Part shown: one piece after another, positions 47,025 through 56,900 of the stretch | How the letters are laid out: each line of letters starts with the position of its first letter | How positions within the stretch are numbered: the first letter of the stretch is position 1 | Notes under the pieces: generated by a model | The model's input: only the letters and a program-made list of their open reading frames with translations | What the model was told of the DNA's origin: nothing | The model's database searches: none | Source of the DNA: Muribaculaceae bacterium | Lineage (GTDB): Bacteria; Bacteroidota; Bacteroidia; Bacteroidales; Muribaculaceae | DNA length: 64,000 nt | Reading direction: 5' to 3' | Assembly (NCBI GenBank): GCA_022510385.1 | Contig: JAFLTQ010000004.1 | Location: 62,001 to 126,000, forward strand | Position numbers and translations under genes: made by a program

Positions 47025-47770
47025 TGGAGGTTGAAAAAATAAATCCTTACGAGTCTGATGCTGAAAAAGGGCAACAGGTAGAGCTGATGTTTGATACCAT
47101 CGCGAGACATTACGATATCATGAATACCGCAATGTCTTTAGGACAACACAAGCGATGGAGAAATAAAGCCTTAAAGGCGGCAGTAGCGGCTCTCGGTGAG
47201 TTAAAAAAGCCCAAAATTTTGGATATCGCCACCGGCACGGGAGATTTGACATTCCGCCTGCATAAAATATTTCCTGACTCATTGATAACCGGGATTGATT
47301 TATCAGAGGGGATGTTGGAGATTGCAAAGACAAAACTTGCACAATTATCTCCAAAGGAGCAAAAACTGATAGCTTTCGGAAAGGGCGATTCCCTGGCAAT
47401 GCCATTTCATGACGGTGAGTTTGACATGATTACAGTGGCTTATGGGGTCAGGAATTTTAGTGATTTGCGAAAAGGAATTGCCGAAATGAGGAGGGTCTTA
47501 AGAGAGGGGGGTGTTTTATGTATAATAGAGCTTTCAACACCGAAAGGAGTTGTGGCGAAATCATTATATAACATTTATGCCGGCAAACTTATACCCTGGT
47601 TAGGTAAAAGAGTTTCAGGAGACGCAAATGCATATTCTTATCTTCCGGAGAGCATAGCGGCATGTCCACAAAGGGAAAATATGGCAGCTCTTCTTTATGC
47701 CGAAAAGTTTACAAAAGTTGAATGGCATTCCCTTTCATTAGGAGCGCTGACATATTATATTGCAAGATGA
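47024..47770 (+). CDS. menG: demethylmenaquinone methyltransferase
   Basis: This 248-residue SAM-dependent methyltransferase performs the last step of menaquinone synthesis. Motifs are MFDTIARHYDIMNTAMSLGQHKRWR, ILDIATGTGDLTFRLHK (SAM site), ITGIDLSEGMLEIAK, DMITVAYGVRNFSDLRKGIAEMRRVLREGG and YSYLPESIAACPQRE. It is also known as ubiE in ubiquinone producers; Bacteroidota make menaquinone. It is bracketed by one-base and four-base overlaps with its neighbours, so three proteins are probably made from one coupled message. Menaquinone is the likely acceptor for the complex I encoded upstream. Confidence 0.93.
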   Translation: MEVEKINPYESDAEKGQQVELMFDTIARHYDIMNTAMSLGQHKRWRNKALKAAVAALGELKKPKILDIATGTGDLTFRLHKIFPDSLITGIDLSEGMLEIAKTKLAQLSPKEQKLIAFGKGDSLAMPFHDGEFDMITVAYGVRNFSDLRKGIAEMRRVLREGGVLCIIELSTPKGVVAKSLYNIYAGKLIPWLGKRVSGDANAYSYLPESIAACPQRENMAALLYAEKFTKVEWHSLSLGALTYYIAR

Positions 47771-49017
47771 AAAGGAATGATTTTGAAATAATGGCTCCGG
47801 TTGGGAGCTTTGAATCTCTGTCGGCAGCCTTGGCAGCCGGAACGGATTCGGTTTATTTTGGAATTGAAGGTCTTAATATGAGGAGCAGGTCAAGCTCTAA
47901 TTTTAATCTGGATAATCTTAGAGATATCGTAGCCCGCTGTTCAGAAAAAGGAGTCAAGACATATCTGACAGTCAATACAATCATCTATGACCGGGATATC
48001 GAATATATGCATTCCATACTTGAAGCCGCGAAAGAATCAGGTATAAGCGCAGTTATTGCTACGGATATTTCCACAATTCTTTATGCAAGAAGGATAGGTC
48101 TGGAAGTGCATATCTCCACACAAGCTAATATCTCCAATTATGAAGCAGTAGAGTATTATTCTCAATTTGCAGATGTAATGGTATTGGCGCGAGAACTAAA
48201 TCTGGAACAAGTGGGGGATATTTCACGAAAGATACGGGAGAATGATCTGCGCGGTCCAAAAGGCAATTTGGTAAAACTTGAAATGTTTTGTCATGGGGCA
48301 CTTTGCATGGCGGTCAGTGGAAAATGCTATATGAGTCTGCATCAGATGAATTCCAGCGCCAATCGGGGAGAATGTAATCAGATATGCCGCAGGTCGTATA
48401 GAGTTACTGATATGGAGACAAATGATGAATTGGTGGTGGATAATAAATTCATCATGTCACCAAAGGATTTGAAGAGTATCCATTTTTTGGATAAAATGAT
48501 AGAAGCAGGGGTTTCAGTCTTTAAAATTGAGGGGAGAGCCAGAGGCCCGGAATATGTATATGAAACTGTAGAGTGTTATTCAGCGGCCCTGAAAGCAATT
48601 TGTGACGGAGAATTTACTCAGGAAGCCATTTCCACATGGGAGGAGAGGCTTACAAAAGTGTTTAATCGAGGCTTCTGGGACGGCTATTATTTAGGTCAGC
48701 GACTTGGAGAATGGAGCAAGAATTATGGAAGTTCGGCAACCCGTGTTAAACATTATATAGCGAAAGTATCAAGATATTTTTCTAAATTAGGAGTCGGAGA
48801 ATTCAGGATGGAGAGTGGAGAACTCCATCCCGGGGATGAGGTGATAATAACGGGACCTACGACAGGAGCCCTGATTTTTAAGGCAGAGGAATTGAGATTA
48901 GACCTTGAACCGGTTGAAAAAGTAAGGAAAGGGGACATTTTTTCTATGCCGGTTCCAACCAAGATAAGACCTTCCGACAGGTTATATCTTTGGGTCAAAA
49001 CAGATAAAAAATATTAA
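47767..49017 (+). CDS. U32-family Fe-S protein, TrhP/UbiU-like
   Basis: This 416-residue protein belongs to the peptidase U32 group. Its characterised members are mostly RNA or quinone hydroxylases rather than peptidases. N-terminal EIMAPVGSFESLSAALAAGTDSVYFGIEGLNMR is typical. The cysteines in MFCHGALCMAVSGKCYMS and ANRGECNQICRRSY match the [4Fe-4S] ligand pattern. FKIEGRARGPEYVYETVECY is the U32 signature. By length it best fits the tRNA U34 hydroxylase TrhP. It overlaps menG by 4 nt (ATGA), which raises a quinone-related alternative. The upstream ATG at 47722 lies inside menG and is less likely. Confidence 0.8.
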   Translation: MKRNDFEIMAPVGSFESLSAALAAGTDSVYFGIEGLNMRSRSSSNFNLDNLRDIVARCSEKGVKTYLTVNTIIYDRDIEYMHSILEAAKESGISAVIATDISTILYARRIGLEVHISTQANISNYEAVEYYSQFADVMVLARELNLEQVGDISRKIRENDLRGPKGNLVKLEMFCHGALCMAVSGKCYMSLHQMNSSANRGECNQICRRSYRVTDMETNDELVVDNKFIMSPKDLKSIHFLDKMIEAGVSVFKIEGRARGPEYVYETVECYSAALKAICDGEFTQEAISTWEERLTKVFNRGFWDGYYLGQRLGEWSKNYGSSATRVKHYIAKVSRYFSKLGVGEFRMESGELHPGDEVIITGPTTGALIFKAEELRLDLEPVEKVRKGDIFSMPVPTKIRPSDRLYLWVKTDKKY

Positions 49018-49032
49018 TTAAATAATGAAGTT

Positions 49033-50124
49033 ATGAGAAAGAAATTTATGTTGATATCAGGAATCCTGATCTTAATGGTGGGATTGCTGTCATGTTCATC
49101 CGGAGATGGAGATGATGATAATGATAATGGAGGAAATACAAATATACCTACCGGGACAGTGCCCGAAAATACAACAGATTCCGGAAAGAATAATGAAAAG
49201 CGTCCTGACAATATAAATCCTGACGGCACGACGACAACTCCGGGAGGAGATGGCTCGGATAGCGGCGACAGCGGTTCCGGGAGTGGATCAGGAAGTGGTT
49301 CGGGAAGTGGCGACAATACAGGAAGCGGTTCCGGGAGCGGTGACAATACCGGGAGCGGATCCGGGAGCGGATCAGGTTCCGGAAATACCGGGAGTATCCC
49401 GACATGGCAACTCGTTTTTGAAGATGACTTCGAAGGGGATTCTACCACTCCCAACGAAAAATATTGGAGCTTGGCCAAGAAAGGAGATGATTCGTGGAAT
49501 CGCTATATGTCAGAATCTTACAACCAGGCATATCAAAAAGATGGATACCTATATCTTTTCGGTATGGAATCAGATGGAGAATATTATTGTGGAGGCATAG
49601 AGACGATAGACAAATATTATTTCCGCTACGGACAAGTGAAATGTCGCGCGAGATTCTTACGTCATCCACAGGGGAACCACACCGGCATATGGATGATGCC
49701 ACAGCCCGGCTTGTCAGTACCTACTCAAAAATGGCCTCGTTCCGGAGAGATTGATATAATGGAACATCTTGATAATGATAAGCTTGTCTATGAAACTGTG
49801 CATTATTGGAATGAAGAGGAATCAAAGGATGCATCTTCAGATAAGACTGTAGACATTGATATTGATGAATTTAACGTGTATGGAGTAATCTGGGACGAAG
49901 AATCAGTCTCCTTCACAGTCAACGGAGAAGTGAAATTCAGTTATAAAAATGAGAATCCTTCCGACAATAGTTTCTCCTATCAATATCCCTTTACCGAACC
50001 GTTTTATCTGATATTAAGCCAGTCGTTAGGAGGAGAAGGCACGTGGGCCGGAGAAATAGATAATAGCGAGCTGCCCTCCATCTTCCAGATTGACTGGATT
50101 AGAGTATGGCAAAAAAATAAATAA
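49033..50124 (+). CDS. GH16-family lipoprotein, laminarinase-like
   Basis: This 363-residue protein has a lipoprotein signal (GLLSC at about residue 21) followed by an acidic Ser/Gly/Asp run like the Bacteroidota surface export signal. A low-complexity Gly/Ser linker (about 75-120) comes next. The GH16 beta-jelly-roll spans about 125-360 with WQLVFEDDFEG, YGQVKCRARFL, GIWMMPQPG and the active site GEIDIMEH (Glu239, Asp241, Glu244). The extra Met in the motif is typical of endo-beta-1,3-glucanases. FYLILSQSLGGEGTWAG and FQIDWIRVWQ close the domain. It probably cleaves beta-glucans at the cell surface. It follows the U32 gene by 15 nt. Confidence 0.85.
   Translation: MRKKFMLISGILILMVGLLSCSSGDGDDDNDNGGNTNIPTGTVPENTTDSGKNNEKRPDNINPDGTTTTPGGDGSDSGDSGSGSGSGSGSGSGDNTGSGSGSGDNTGSGSGSGSGSGNTGSIPTWQLVFEDDFEGDSTTPNEKYWSLAKKGDDSWNRYMSESYNQAYQKDGYLYLFGMESDGEYYCGGIETIDKYYFRYGQVKCRARFLRHPQGNHTGIWMMPQPGLSVPTQKWPRSGEIDIMEHLDNDKLVYETVHYWNEEESKDASSDKTVDIDIDEFNVYGVIWDEESVSFTVNGEVKFSYKNENPSDNSFSYQYPFTEPFYLILSQSLGGEGTWAGEIDNSELPSIFQIDWIRVWQKNK
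49253..49392 (+). repeat. Gly/Ser/Asp low-complexity linker coding repeat
   Basis: Short repeats of GGNAGYGGN-type codons encode runs of Gly-Ser broken twice by Gly-Asp-Asn-Thr. The segment separates the lipid anchor from the GH16 domain and probably acts as a flexible spacer. Internal near-repeats make length variation likely. Confidence 0.75.
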
Positions 50125-50132
50125 AACAGGAT

Positions 50133-50780
50133 ATGAAAAAGATTTTAAGAAGTTTATTATATCTCGCAATCACATTTACAGTTGCGTCATGCGGGGGTTC
50201 GAAAGGAAATGAAGATTCTTCACTGACACCACTGCAGAATCAAGCAGTGGCTTATGTCAGAACTCATCTTGAGAGAGGTGACAAACTCATAGATTATAAG
50301 GTGGTTGAAGAACCGATACCTGCAGCGATAATGGAACAACCATTTTTGAACATACGCAACACTGTGTATAAAGCCGGATTGGACTACCAGTCATGCAAGA
50401 CACGAGGTCTACAGAAAGGTATGGAAATGGCTGAAGAAAAATTGGAGGAGGCCAAAACACAGACTCTGCAGACAGTGGATTTTCTTAATCAGAATATAGG
50501 GTCTAATAAGTCAGTCATAGTGCTTGCCACAGTACAGGCAAGGAAGAGTGTAGACGGAGAGCCTAATTCTTTGATAGTTGTATTTGATCCTTCAACTATG
50601 GAAGCTAAAGAATGGATACCTGTCACCAAGCCCGTACAAAATACAGTGGCATTAGTAATTTGTGCCGAGGATGACACTCTTGCAGAATATGCGAAGGAGC
50701 AGAACCGGGATACAAAAGTTCTGGTATCAAAAACGGATAATCCTGTGCTAAAGTTTGTGCTTGATGCAAGAGCCATGTAA
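50133..50780 (+). CDS. lipoprotein of unknown function
   Basis: This 215-residue protein has a lipoprotein signal ending FTVASC (Cys20) followed by GGSKGNEDSS. Residues about 30-120 look helical (LQNQAVAYVRTHL, KGMEMAEEKLEEAKTQTLQTVDFLN). The C-terminal half has beta-like segments (KSVIVLATVQARK, NSLIVVFDPSTMEAKEWIPV). I recognise no family. It follows the GH16 gene by 8 nt. The Gly-Gly-Ser after the Cys lacks an acidic export signal, so it may stay on the periplasmic face; this is inference. Confidence 0.65.
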   Translation: MKKILRSLLYLAITFTVASCGGSKGNEDSSLTPLQNQAVAYVRTHLERGDKLIDYKVVEEPIPAAIMEQPFLNIRNTVYKAGLDYQSCKTRGLQKGMEMAEEKLEEAKTQTLQTVDFLNQNIGSNKSVIVLATVQARKSVDGEPNSLIVVFDPSTMEAKEWIPVTKPVQNTVALVICAEDDTLAEYAKEQNRDTKVLVSKTDNPVLKFVLDARAM

Positions 50781-50856
50781 ACAAAAAAGAAGTTTTGATT
50801 GTTAAAAGATTATAAGAATAAAAAATAAAATCAAAACCTTTTAAATTTAAAGAACT

Positions 50857-51120
50857 ATGGCTGAAAAAGATAACAAAGAACTCAAGGCTGAAGTGGCTGA
50901 AGAGAAAAAAGAATTAAGCGAAGAAAAAAGAGAGTTGGAATCAAAGGAGGCAATCCAAGAGGAGATGCAGGAAGAGATCAGGAATTTCGCTGAGACATCT
51001 CCGGAGATGGGACCAAATTCCTGGTGGGGTTCTGCAGGAAGCTGGTGGATACTTGGTATTGCAGGAATACTGATTATATTCCTCGTTATTTGGGTTTGTT
51101 TCTTCTACGGACCAAATTGA
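50857..51120 (+). CDS. small coiled-coil membrane protein, unknown
   Basis: This 87-residue protein starts with about 45 residues of Glu/Lys-rich heptads that should form a helix or coiled coil (LKAEVAEEKKELSEEKREL). A Trp-rich turn (SWWGSAGSWW) follows, then one transmembrane helix (about 63-83, ILGIAGILIIFLVIWVCFF). The C-terminus is very short. No family is recognised. It is followed by a clear terminator, so it may be the last gene of the preceding set. Confidence 0.6.
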   Translation: MAEKDNKELKAEVAEEKKELSEEKRELESKEAIQEEMQEEIRNFAETSPEMGPNSWWGSAGSWWILGIAGILIIFLVIWVCFFYGPN

Positions 51121-51186
51121 TTCCGACAAACAACAAATTAATTAGATAATCAGCTTCTTATATATTATAAAAAAGGAGCATAAGTT

Positions 51187-51218
51187 AAAAGGATACAGTT
51201 TTTTGTATCCTTTTTTTT
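51187..51218 (+). terminator. intrinsic terminator before the efflux operon
   Basis: AAAAGGATAC (51187-51196) and GTATCCTTTT (51205-51214) form a perfect 10-bp stem with an 8-nt loop, followed by an uninterrupted T-run to 51218. It separates the small membrane protein gene from the RND operon. Confidence 0.88.
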
Positions 51219-51230
51219 CTTATATTTGCA

Positions 51231-51238
51231 TAGATATA
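51231..51238 (+). promoter_or_regulatory. -7 promoter box of the RND efflux operon
   Basis: TATATTTG matches TAnnTTTG and ends 14 nt before the ATG at 51253. The nearest TTTG (51202-51205) is 25 nt upstream, farther than usual and inside the terminator, so the -33 element is weak. Confidence 0.45.
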
Positions 51239-51252
51239 TTATGCCATAATAC

Positions 51253-52659
51253 ATGAACAACTTTCTACATACCAAAATAGTGTCACTGTTGCTATTTTTA
51301 CTTGTCATTCCCGAAATGTATGCCGGAGAACGTGAAGATTATCTTCAAACCCCGGTGCCTGAAAAATGGCAACTTGAGCAACAATATTATCAGACCTTGC
51401 CATGTGACGATCAATGGTGGACCACTTTCGGAGATCCCGTCTTAACTCGCCTGATATCTATGGCTGTAGAGAATAATTATAATGTTGCAGCGGCGTTGAA
51501 ACGCATAGAGATGGCTAAGAAAGAAATAGGGATGACGCGTTCAGGCTATTATCCCACCATAGGATTATCGGGGAGCTGGACTAAGGAGCAGGAAAGTGGC
51601 AGGATGTATACTTCAGACAGTGAACGGATAAAAAGCTCTTATTTCAATATAGGAGCAACAATGAATTGGGAAATAGACGTGTTCGGCAGGGTCTATTCAA
51701 ACGTAAAGGAGAAAAAGGCTGCCTATAATGTAGCTCGGGCAGATTATGATGCAGTGATGGTAAGCCTTTGTGCAAGTGTGGCTACGGCATACATGCAGTT
51801 GCGCACATACGAGCAAGAATTGGAAGTTGCGAAACAGCACATTGAGAGTCAGGCTTATGTATGTAAGATAACCGAAGCGAGATATAATGCTGCCCTTGGA
51901 GATATGCTTGAAGTTACTCAGGCAAAGGTAGTATTGTATGAAACAGAGGCAACCCTTCCCACCTTGGAGTCTAATGTAAGGACGATGAAGAATTCTTTGG
52001 CCCTATTAGTTGGGAAATATCCCGGCGAAATAGATGCCATGCTTGAAGAGGAGAGTGGTATGCCTTCATATCTTCAAAATGTAGCAATAGGAGTTCCGGC
52101 GGAGTTATTAAGAAGAAGGCCTGATATCGTAGAAGCGGAAATGGAGCTTGCAGAATATGCGGCAGCCATTGGAGTGGCAAAAAAAGATTTCCTTCCAACC
52201 CTTAGTTTAACCGGAGATATAGGCACTACTGCCCATAATGGGAAGAACTTGTTCGGGAAGAATAGCCTGGCATATTCGATAGCTCCACAATTGAGCTGGA
52301 CACTGTTTGAGGGATTGTCGCGCAACTATGCTTTGTCGGAGGCAAAACTTCAAATGGAGGCATCAATCGATCAATATAACCTGACAGTTATGAGCGCTAT
52401 TGAAGAGGTGGATAATGCCCTTGTGACGTATTCTTCCCTTTTGAAGGCAATAGAACTGCAAAAAAAGGTGGTGGAAGAGAGCAAGAAGAGCATGGAGCTC
52501 TCTTTTGAACTTTATAGAAGCGGGCTTACGATGTTTACAAATGTTGTGCAGGGTCAGATTGATTGGCTGACAAGTCAGAATTCTCTGACAGAGATGCAGG
52601 GAGAGGCTTTGACTGCACTTGTGGACATTTATAAATCTCTTGGAGGCGGATGGAAGTGA
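51253..52659 (+). CDS. outer-membrane efflux channel, NodT/TolC type
   Basis: This 468-residue protein is the exit duct of a tripartite efflux pump. It has a signal peptide (LLLFLLVIPEMYAG). Two homologous helical halves follow, with WWTTFGDPVLTRLISMAVENNYNVAAALKRIE, ARYNAALGDMLEVTQAKV, GVPAELLRRRPDIVEAEMELAEYAAAIGVAKKDFLPTLSLTG and SFELYRSGLTMFTNVVQGQIDWL. Most NodT-type channels are lipoproteins, but no cysteine follows the signal here, so the usual N-terminal acylation seems absent. The stop overlaps the next gene by 10 nt. Confidence 0.93.
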   Translation: MNNFLHTKIVSLLLFLLVIPEMYAGEREDYLQTPVPEKWQLEQQYYQTLPCDDQWWTTFGDPVLTRLISMAVENNYNVAAALKRIEMAKKEIGMTRSGYYPTIGLSGSWTKEQESGRMYTSDSERIKSSYFNIGATMNWEIDVFGRVYSNVKEKKAAYNVARADYDAVMVSLCASVATAYMQLRTYEQELEVAKQHIESQAYVCKITEARYNAALGDMLEVTQAKVVLYETEATLPTLESNVRTMKNSLALLVGKYPGEIDAMLEEESGMPSYLQNVAIGVPAELLRRRPDIVEAEMELAEYAAAIGVAKKDFLPTLSLTGDIGTTAHNGKNLFGKNSLAYSIAPQLSWTLFEGLSRNYALSEAKLQMEASIDQYNLTVMSAIEEVDNALVTYSSLLKAIELQKKVVEESKKSMELSFELYRSGLTMFTNVVQGQIDWLTSQNSLTEMQGEALTALVDIYKSLGGGWK

Positions 52660-53873
52660 CAAAAAGAAAACAGATGAAGATGAAAAGAAATATATTAATA
52701 TCAGGAGTAATATCGGGCACGTTAGTCTTTTCTTTGATTTCCTGCCATAAGGAAAAGAAAAATGATACGGATATGGAGGCAAGGCCTGTAGAGGTGGCCG
52801 AAGCATTCACGGATTCCGTTGTGCTATATAACACCTATCCGGGCTATCTTTTAGCTGAATATTATGCAGAGGTGGTTGGTCTTGTCAATGGGCGTCTGAT
52901 TTCGATGAACTATTCATCCGGTCAATATGTCAATAAGGGACAAAGCCTTTTCACGATAGATCCGACACTCTATCAAGATGCATATAATCGGGCAGAGGCC
53001 ACTTTGAAGAGCAACGAGAGCAATCTTATCTATACCCGCCAGCATTATGATGCAGTCTTGAAAGCTTTGGAAGAAAATGCGGTGTCGAAGATGGAAGTGC
53101 TTCAAGCTGAAAGTTCTTATCAACAGGCTGAGGCAAGTGTAAAAGACAGCAAAGCAGCCCTTCATACAGCAGAAGTGAATTTGGGATATTGTAATGTGAC
53201 GGCACCCATTTCAGGGTATATTTCAAAAAATGAATTGAGTGTTGGAAACTATATAACGGGTGCAGATTCTCCTGTGAAGCTGGCAGAAATTTATGACAAT
53301 ACCCATTTATATGCCGAATTTGAGGTGGAGGATTCCAGCTACGAAAAGATGACTTCGGGGAATGAAACGGCAGAAAAAAAGTTATATAAGAATGTGCCGC
53401 TACAATTCCAGGAGCAATTGAAACATACTTATACTGCAGATTTGACCTATATTGCACCATCTGTTGAACGCTCCACAGGAACACTTGTGCTACAAGGTAA
53501 AATCACCAATATAGACAATGAGCTGAAAGCAGGTATGTATGTGACAGTTTCTCTTCCTTACGGAGAGAATCCGCGGGCGATCCTTGTGAAAGATGCGGCC
53601 ATATCTACCGACCAGCTCGGAAAATATATGTATGTAGTGAATGATTCTGACATAATCGTGAAGAAACGAATAGATGTCGGGGAAATTTATCATGATTCTT
53701 TGCGGGTTGTAAACAAGGGAATAGAGCCGGGCGATAAATATATAACGAAAGCCCTTTTAACTGTCAGAGCCGGCGAAAAAGTAAGGCCATTATTGCCGTC
53801 ACAAATGAAGCAATTAGAGGAAGAAATGGCAGAAGAGGCAAAAGTAAAGGATGCCAAGAAAAGAAAGAGATAA
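52650..53873 (+). CDS. RND efflux periplasmic adaptor (membrane fusion protein)
   Basis: This protein of up to 407 residues is anchored by a lipoprotein signal (GTLVFSLISC). A lipoyl-like hairpin domain follows (VVGLVNGRLISMNYSSGQYVNKGQSLFTID), a helical hairpin (about 105-175) and a beta-barrel domain (GYISKNELSVGNYI, ERSTGTLVLQGKITN, LKAGMYVTVSLPYGE). It bridges the pump and the outer-membrane channel. ATG 52650 has GGAGG just upstream and overlaps the previous stop, but ATG 52674 or 52680 would give a more typical signal peptide. The tail is Lys/Glu-rich. Confidence 0.93.
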   Translation: MEVTKRKQMKMKRNILISGVISGTLVFSLISCHKEKKNDTDMEARPVEVAEAFTDSVVLYNTYPGYLLAEYYAEVVGLVNGRLISMNYSSGQYVNKGQSLFTIDPTLYQDAYNRAEATLKSNESNLIYTRQHYDAVLKALEENAVSKMEVLQAESSYQQAEASVKDSKAALHTAEVNLGYCNVTAPISGYISKNELSVGNYITGADSPVKLAEIYDNTHLYAEFEVEDSSYEKMTSGNETAEKKLYKNVPLQFQEQLKHTYTADLTYIAPSVERSTGTLVLQGKITNIDNELKAGMYVTVSLPYGENPRAILVKDAAISTDQLGKYMYVVNDSDIIVKKRIDVGEIYHDSLRVVNKGIEPGDKYITKALLTVRAGEKVRPLLPSQMKQLEEEMAEEAKVKDAKKRKR

Positions 53874-53924
53874 ATCCGCTATCTCAAGAAAGGCAATCAA
53901 CCAACCAATCAAAAATTAAAGAAG

Positions 53925-56900
53925 GTGTTTTCCAAATTTTTCATAGATCGACCCATCTTTGCGACTGTCTTGGCGTTACTTATGATTTTTGCCGGATTGA
54001 TGACAGTCAAGACCTTACCGATAGGTCAATATCCCGATAATATATCCCCTCCGACCGTGTCGGTGTCGGCCTCCTATCCCGGGGCGAATGCCGAGACTGT
54101 AGCCAAGGCTGTGGCTGTTCCGATAGAAGAACATGTGAATGGAGTGGAAGGAATGCTCTATATGAGTTCCACATGTGGAAGTGACGGCAGCTATAGTTTG
54201 ACTGTGACATTCCATAATGATGTGAATCTAAATGATGCTGCGGTAGAAGTTCAAAACAGAGTTTCTCAGGCAAGCGCTCAGATTCCTTCAGTGGTGTCGG
54301 AAGAGGGTATAAATGTAAGGAAACAGAGCACGGATAATGTATTGTTCATATCATTGAATTCCGATGATCCGGAGCTTTATGATGCTTTGTATCTCACCAA
54401 CTATGCACAGCTAAATATCACTGACGCTTTGTCGCGTGTGGAAGGAGTTGGAGCTGTAAATGCTTTTGGTGGTGGAGAATATAGCATGCGGGTATGGCTG
54501 AATCCACAAAAGATGAGGGCTCGCAATGTGACACCGGCTGATGTTGCTGCAGCTATAGAAGCTCAAAACATAGAGGTATCTCCGGGTTCAGTAGGAAATC
54601 CTCCGGGTGACAATAATGCAGTCTTTTCATTCACCCTTACCACACAGGGCCAGTTGACTACGGCAGACCAATTCGGAAATATCATTTTAAGGGCGGATGG
54701 AAACGGATTGCTACGGTTGAAGGATGTTGCTGATGTTGAATTAGGCAGCACAAATTATACAGCGGTATCTAAGATTAACGGAGAAGAGACTGCGCTTATC
54801 GGAGTGGCACAGAGACCGGGTGCAAATGCCTTGGAAGTGGCTAAAGGAACTCTTGATCGCCTTGAAGAATTATCGCAATATTTCCCGGAAGGCATACATT
54901 ATAATGTAGTCTTAAATGCCACGAATTATGTGAATGCTTCAATTAATGACGTGCTTGTGACATTCCTGCTGACTACGCTGATCGTAATGGTAGTGATTCT
55001 TATCTTCCTACAGAATTGGCGTGCAGTAATTATCCCGATGATCACAATTCCGGTATCCTTGATCGCAACCTTTGCAATCATGAAGTTATTGGATTTCTCG
55101 CTCAATACATTGACTCTGTTTGGATTGGTTCTGGCTATTGCAATCGTCGTGGATGACGCAATAGTAGTAGTAGAGGATTGTTCCAGACTTGTTGATAAGG
55201 GAATCATGACCCGACGACAAGCTGCTGAAAAGGCAATGAGAGAACTGCAGGGCCCGATTGTGGGTGAAGTTTTAGTGCTGCTGTCAGTTTTCATACCTAC
55301 GGCCTTTATAAGCGGCATCACCGGAGAGCTCTATAAGCAATTTGCACTGACTATTGCAGTTTCTACAGCCTTCTCAGGATTTAATGCACTGACGCTGACG
55401 CCTGCTCTATGTGCTCTTTTCTTGACTCCGAGGAAACCTACAAAATTCTTTCTGTTTAAATGGTTTAATAAAGGATATTCAAAGACTGAGCAGGGATATG
55501 GGTGGCTCACTGCAAAAATGCTTGCCCATCCGTTCCTTTCTATAATCATCTATTTTGCCATTTCGGGAATAGCATTTTATGGTCTTTTGAAATGGCCAAC
55601 GGGTTATATTCCTTCAGAAGACCAAGGATATTTTATGACATCGATCCAACTTCCCGACGGAGCATCCTTGGAGAGAACCGAGGAGGTTGTAGATGCTTTG
55701 TCGGCAGAAATTAAGCAGATACCCTATGTGAAGGATGTCATGTCGGTGGCGGGCTATTCAATGATGGGAGCCGGGGCACTCTCCAATTACGGGTCATATT
55801 TTGTGATATTGGAGCCATGGAGCAAACGAGGGAAAGAGGGTAGCGTTGAAAAGGTTATAGAGATGGTGGATAAAATATCCGAGAAATACACAGAGGCCAT
55901 CATTTTCTCGATAAATCCACCGGCGATTCCGGGTCTTGGAGTTTCTTCCGGGCTTCAGATGCAATTGCTTGATATCAATAGTCTTGGCACTGCCGCCATG
56001 ATGGATGCCATGGAAGAGATTCAGGAAGCAGCAGCAAAAGATGACCGGATACAATCAATAACTTCATTATGGACCGGCCTTGTGCCACAATATGCCATCA
56101 ACATCGATCGAAACCGAGTAGAACTCCAGAACCTTTCGATAGGAGATGTCTACGATGCATTATCATCCTATATGGGTTCAACCTATGTTAATGATTTTAT
56201 AGATTTCGGCAGGATTTATAGGGTTATGGTGCAAGGGAATGGAGCCTCACGTGCCACTGTTGAATCCATTCCGAGTTTGTCAGTTAGAAATTCAGATGGG
56301 AATATGGTGCCTTTCAGCACGTTTGCGAAAGTAGAACCGGTGATGGGTCAACCTTCTGTTTCACGTTATAATATGTACACAACGGCCTCTTTGACAGCCA
56401 CTCCCGCTCATGGAGTCAGCTCATCAGAGGGGATTAAGGCTATGGAGGAGATTGTGCAAAAGACGCTTGGAAAGAATTTCTCTTATGCTTGGACAGGAAT
56501 AGCATATCAAGAGACCCAATCGGGCACTACAATAAGCTTTGTATTTATCTTTGCGATTATAATGACCATACTTGTGCTTGCAGCACAGTATGAAAGCTGG
56601 ACAAGCCCTGTGGCAGTGGTTTTAAGTATGCCGATGGCTATCTTGGGAACGATACTTGGATGTATCATTATGAAACAGAGTCTTACTATCTATACCCAGA
56701 TAGGTTTGATCCTGCTTTTGGGAATGTCGGCAAAGAATGCGATCCTGATAGTGGAGTATGCTATGGATTTCCGCAAAGCGGGGGTAGATATTGTCAAGGC
56801 TGCACATGATGCAGGCGTCATAAGATTCAGACCGATTTTAATGACAGCATGTGCTTTTGTATTCGGGGTTATGCCGATGATGTTTGCAACAGGTGCCGGG

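Noticed and set aside
49253-49392. Collagen-like or transposon-derived repeat
   Set aside because: The stretch is a simple Gly/Ser/Asp linker in frame with the GH16 gene and has no Gly-x-y periodicity or terminal inverted repeats.
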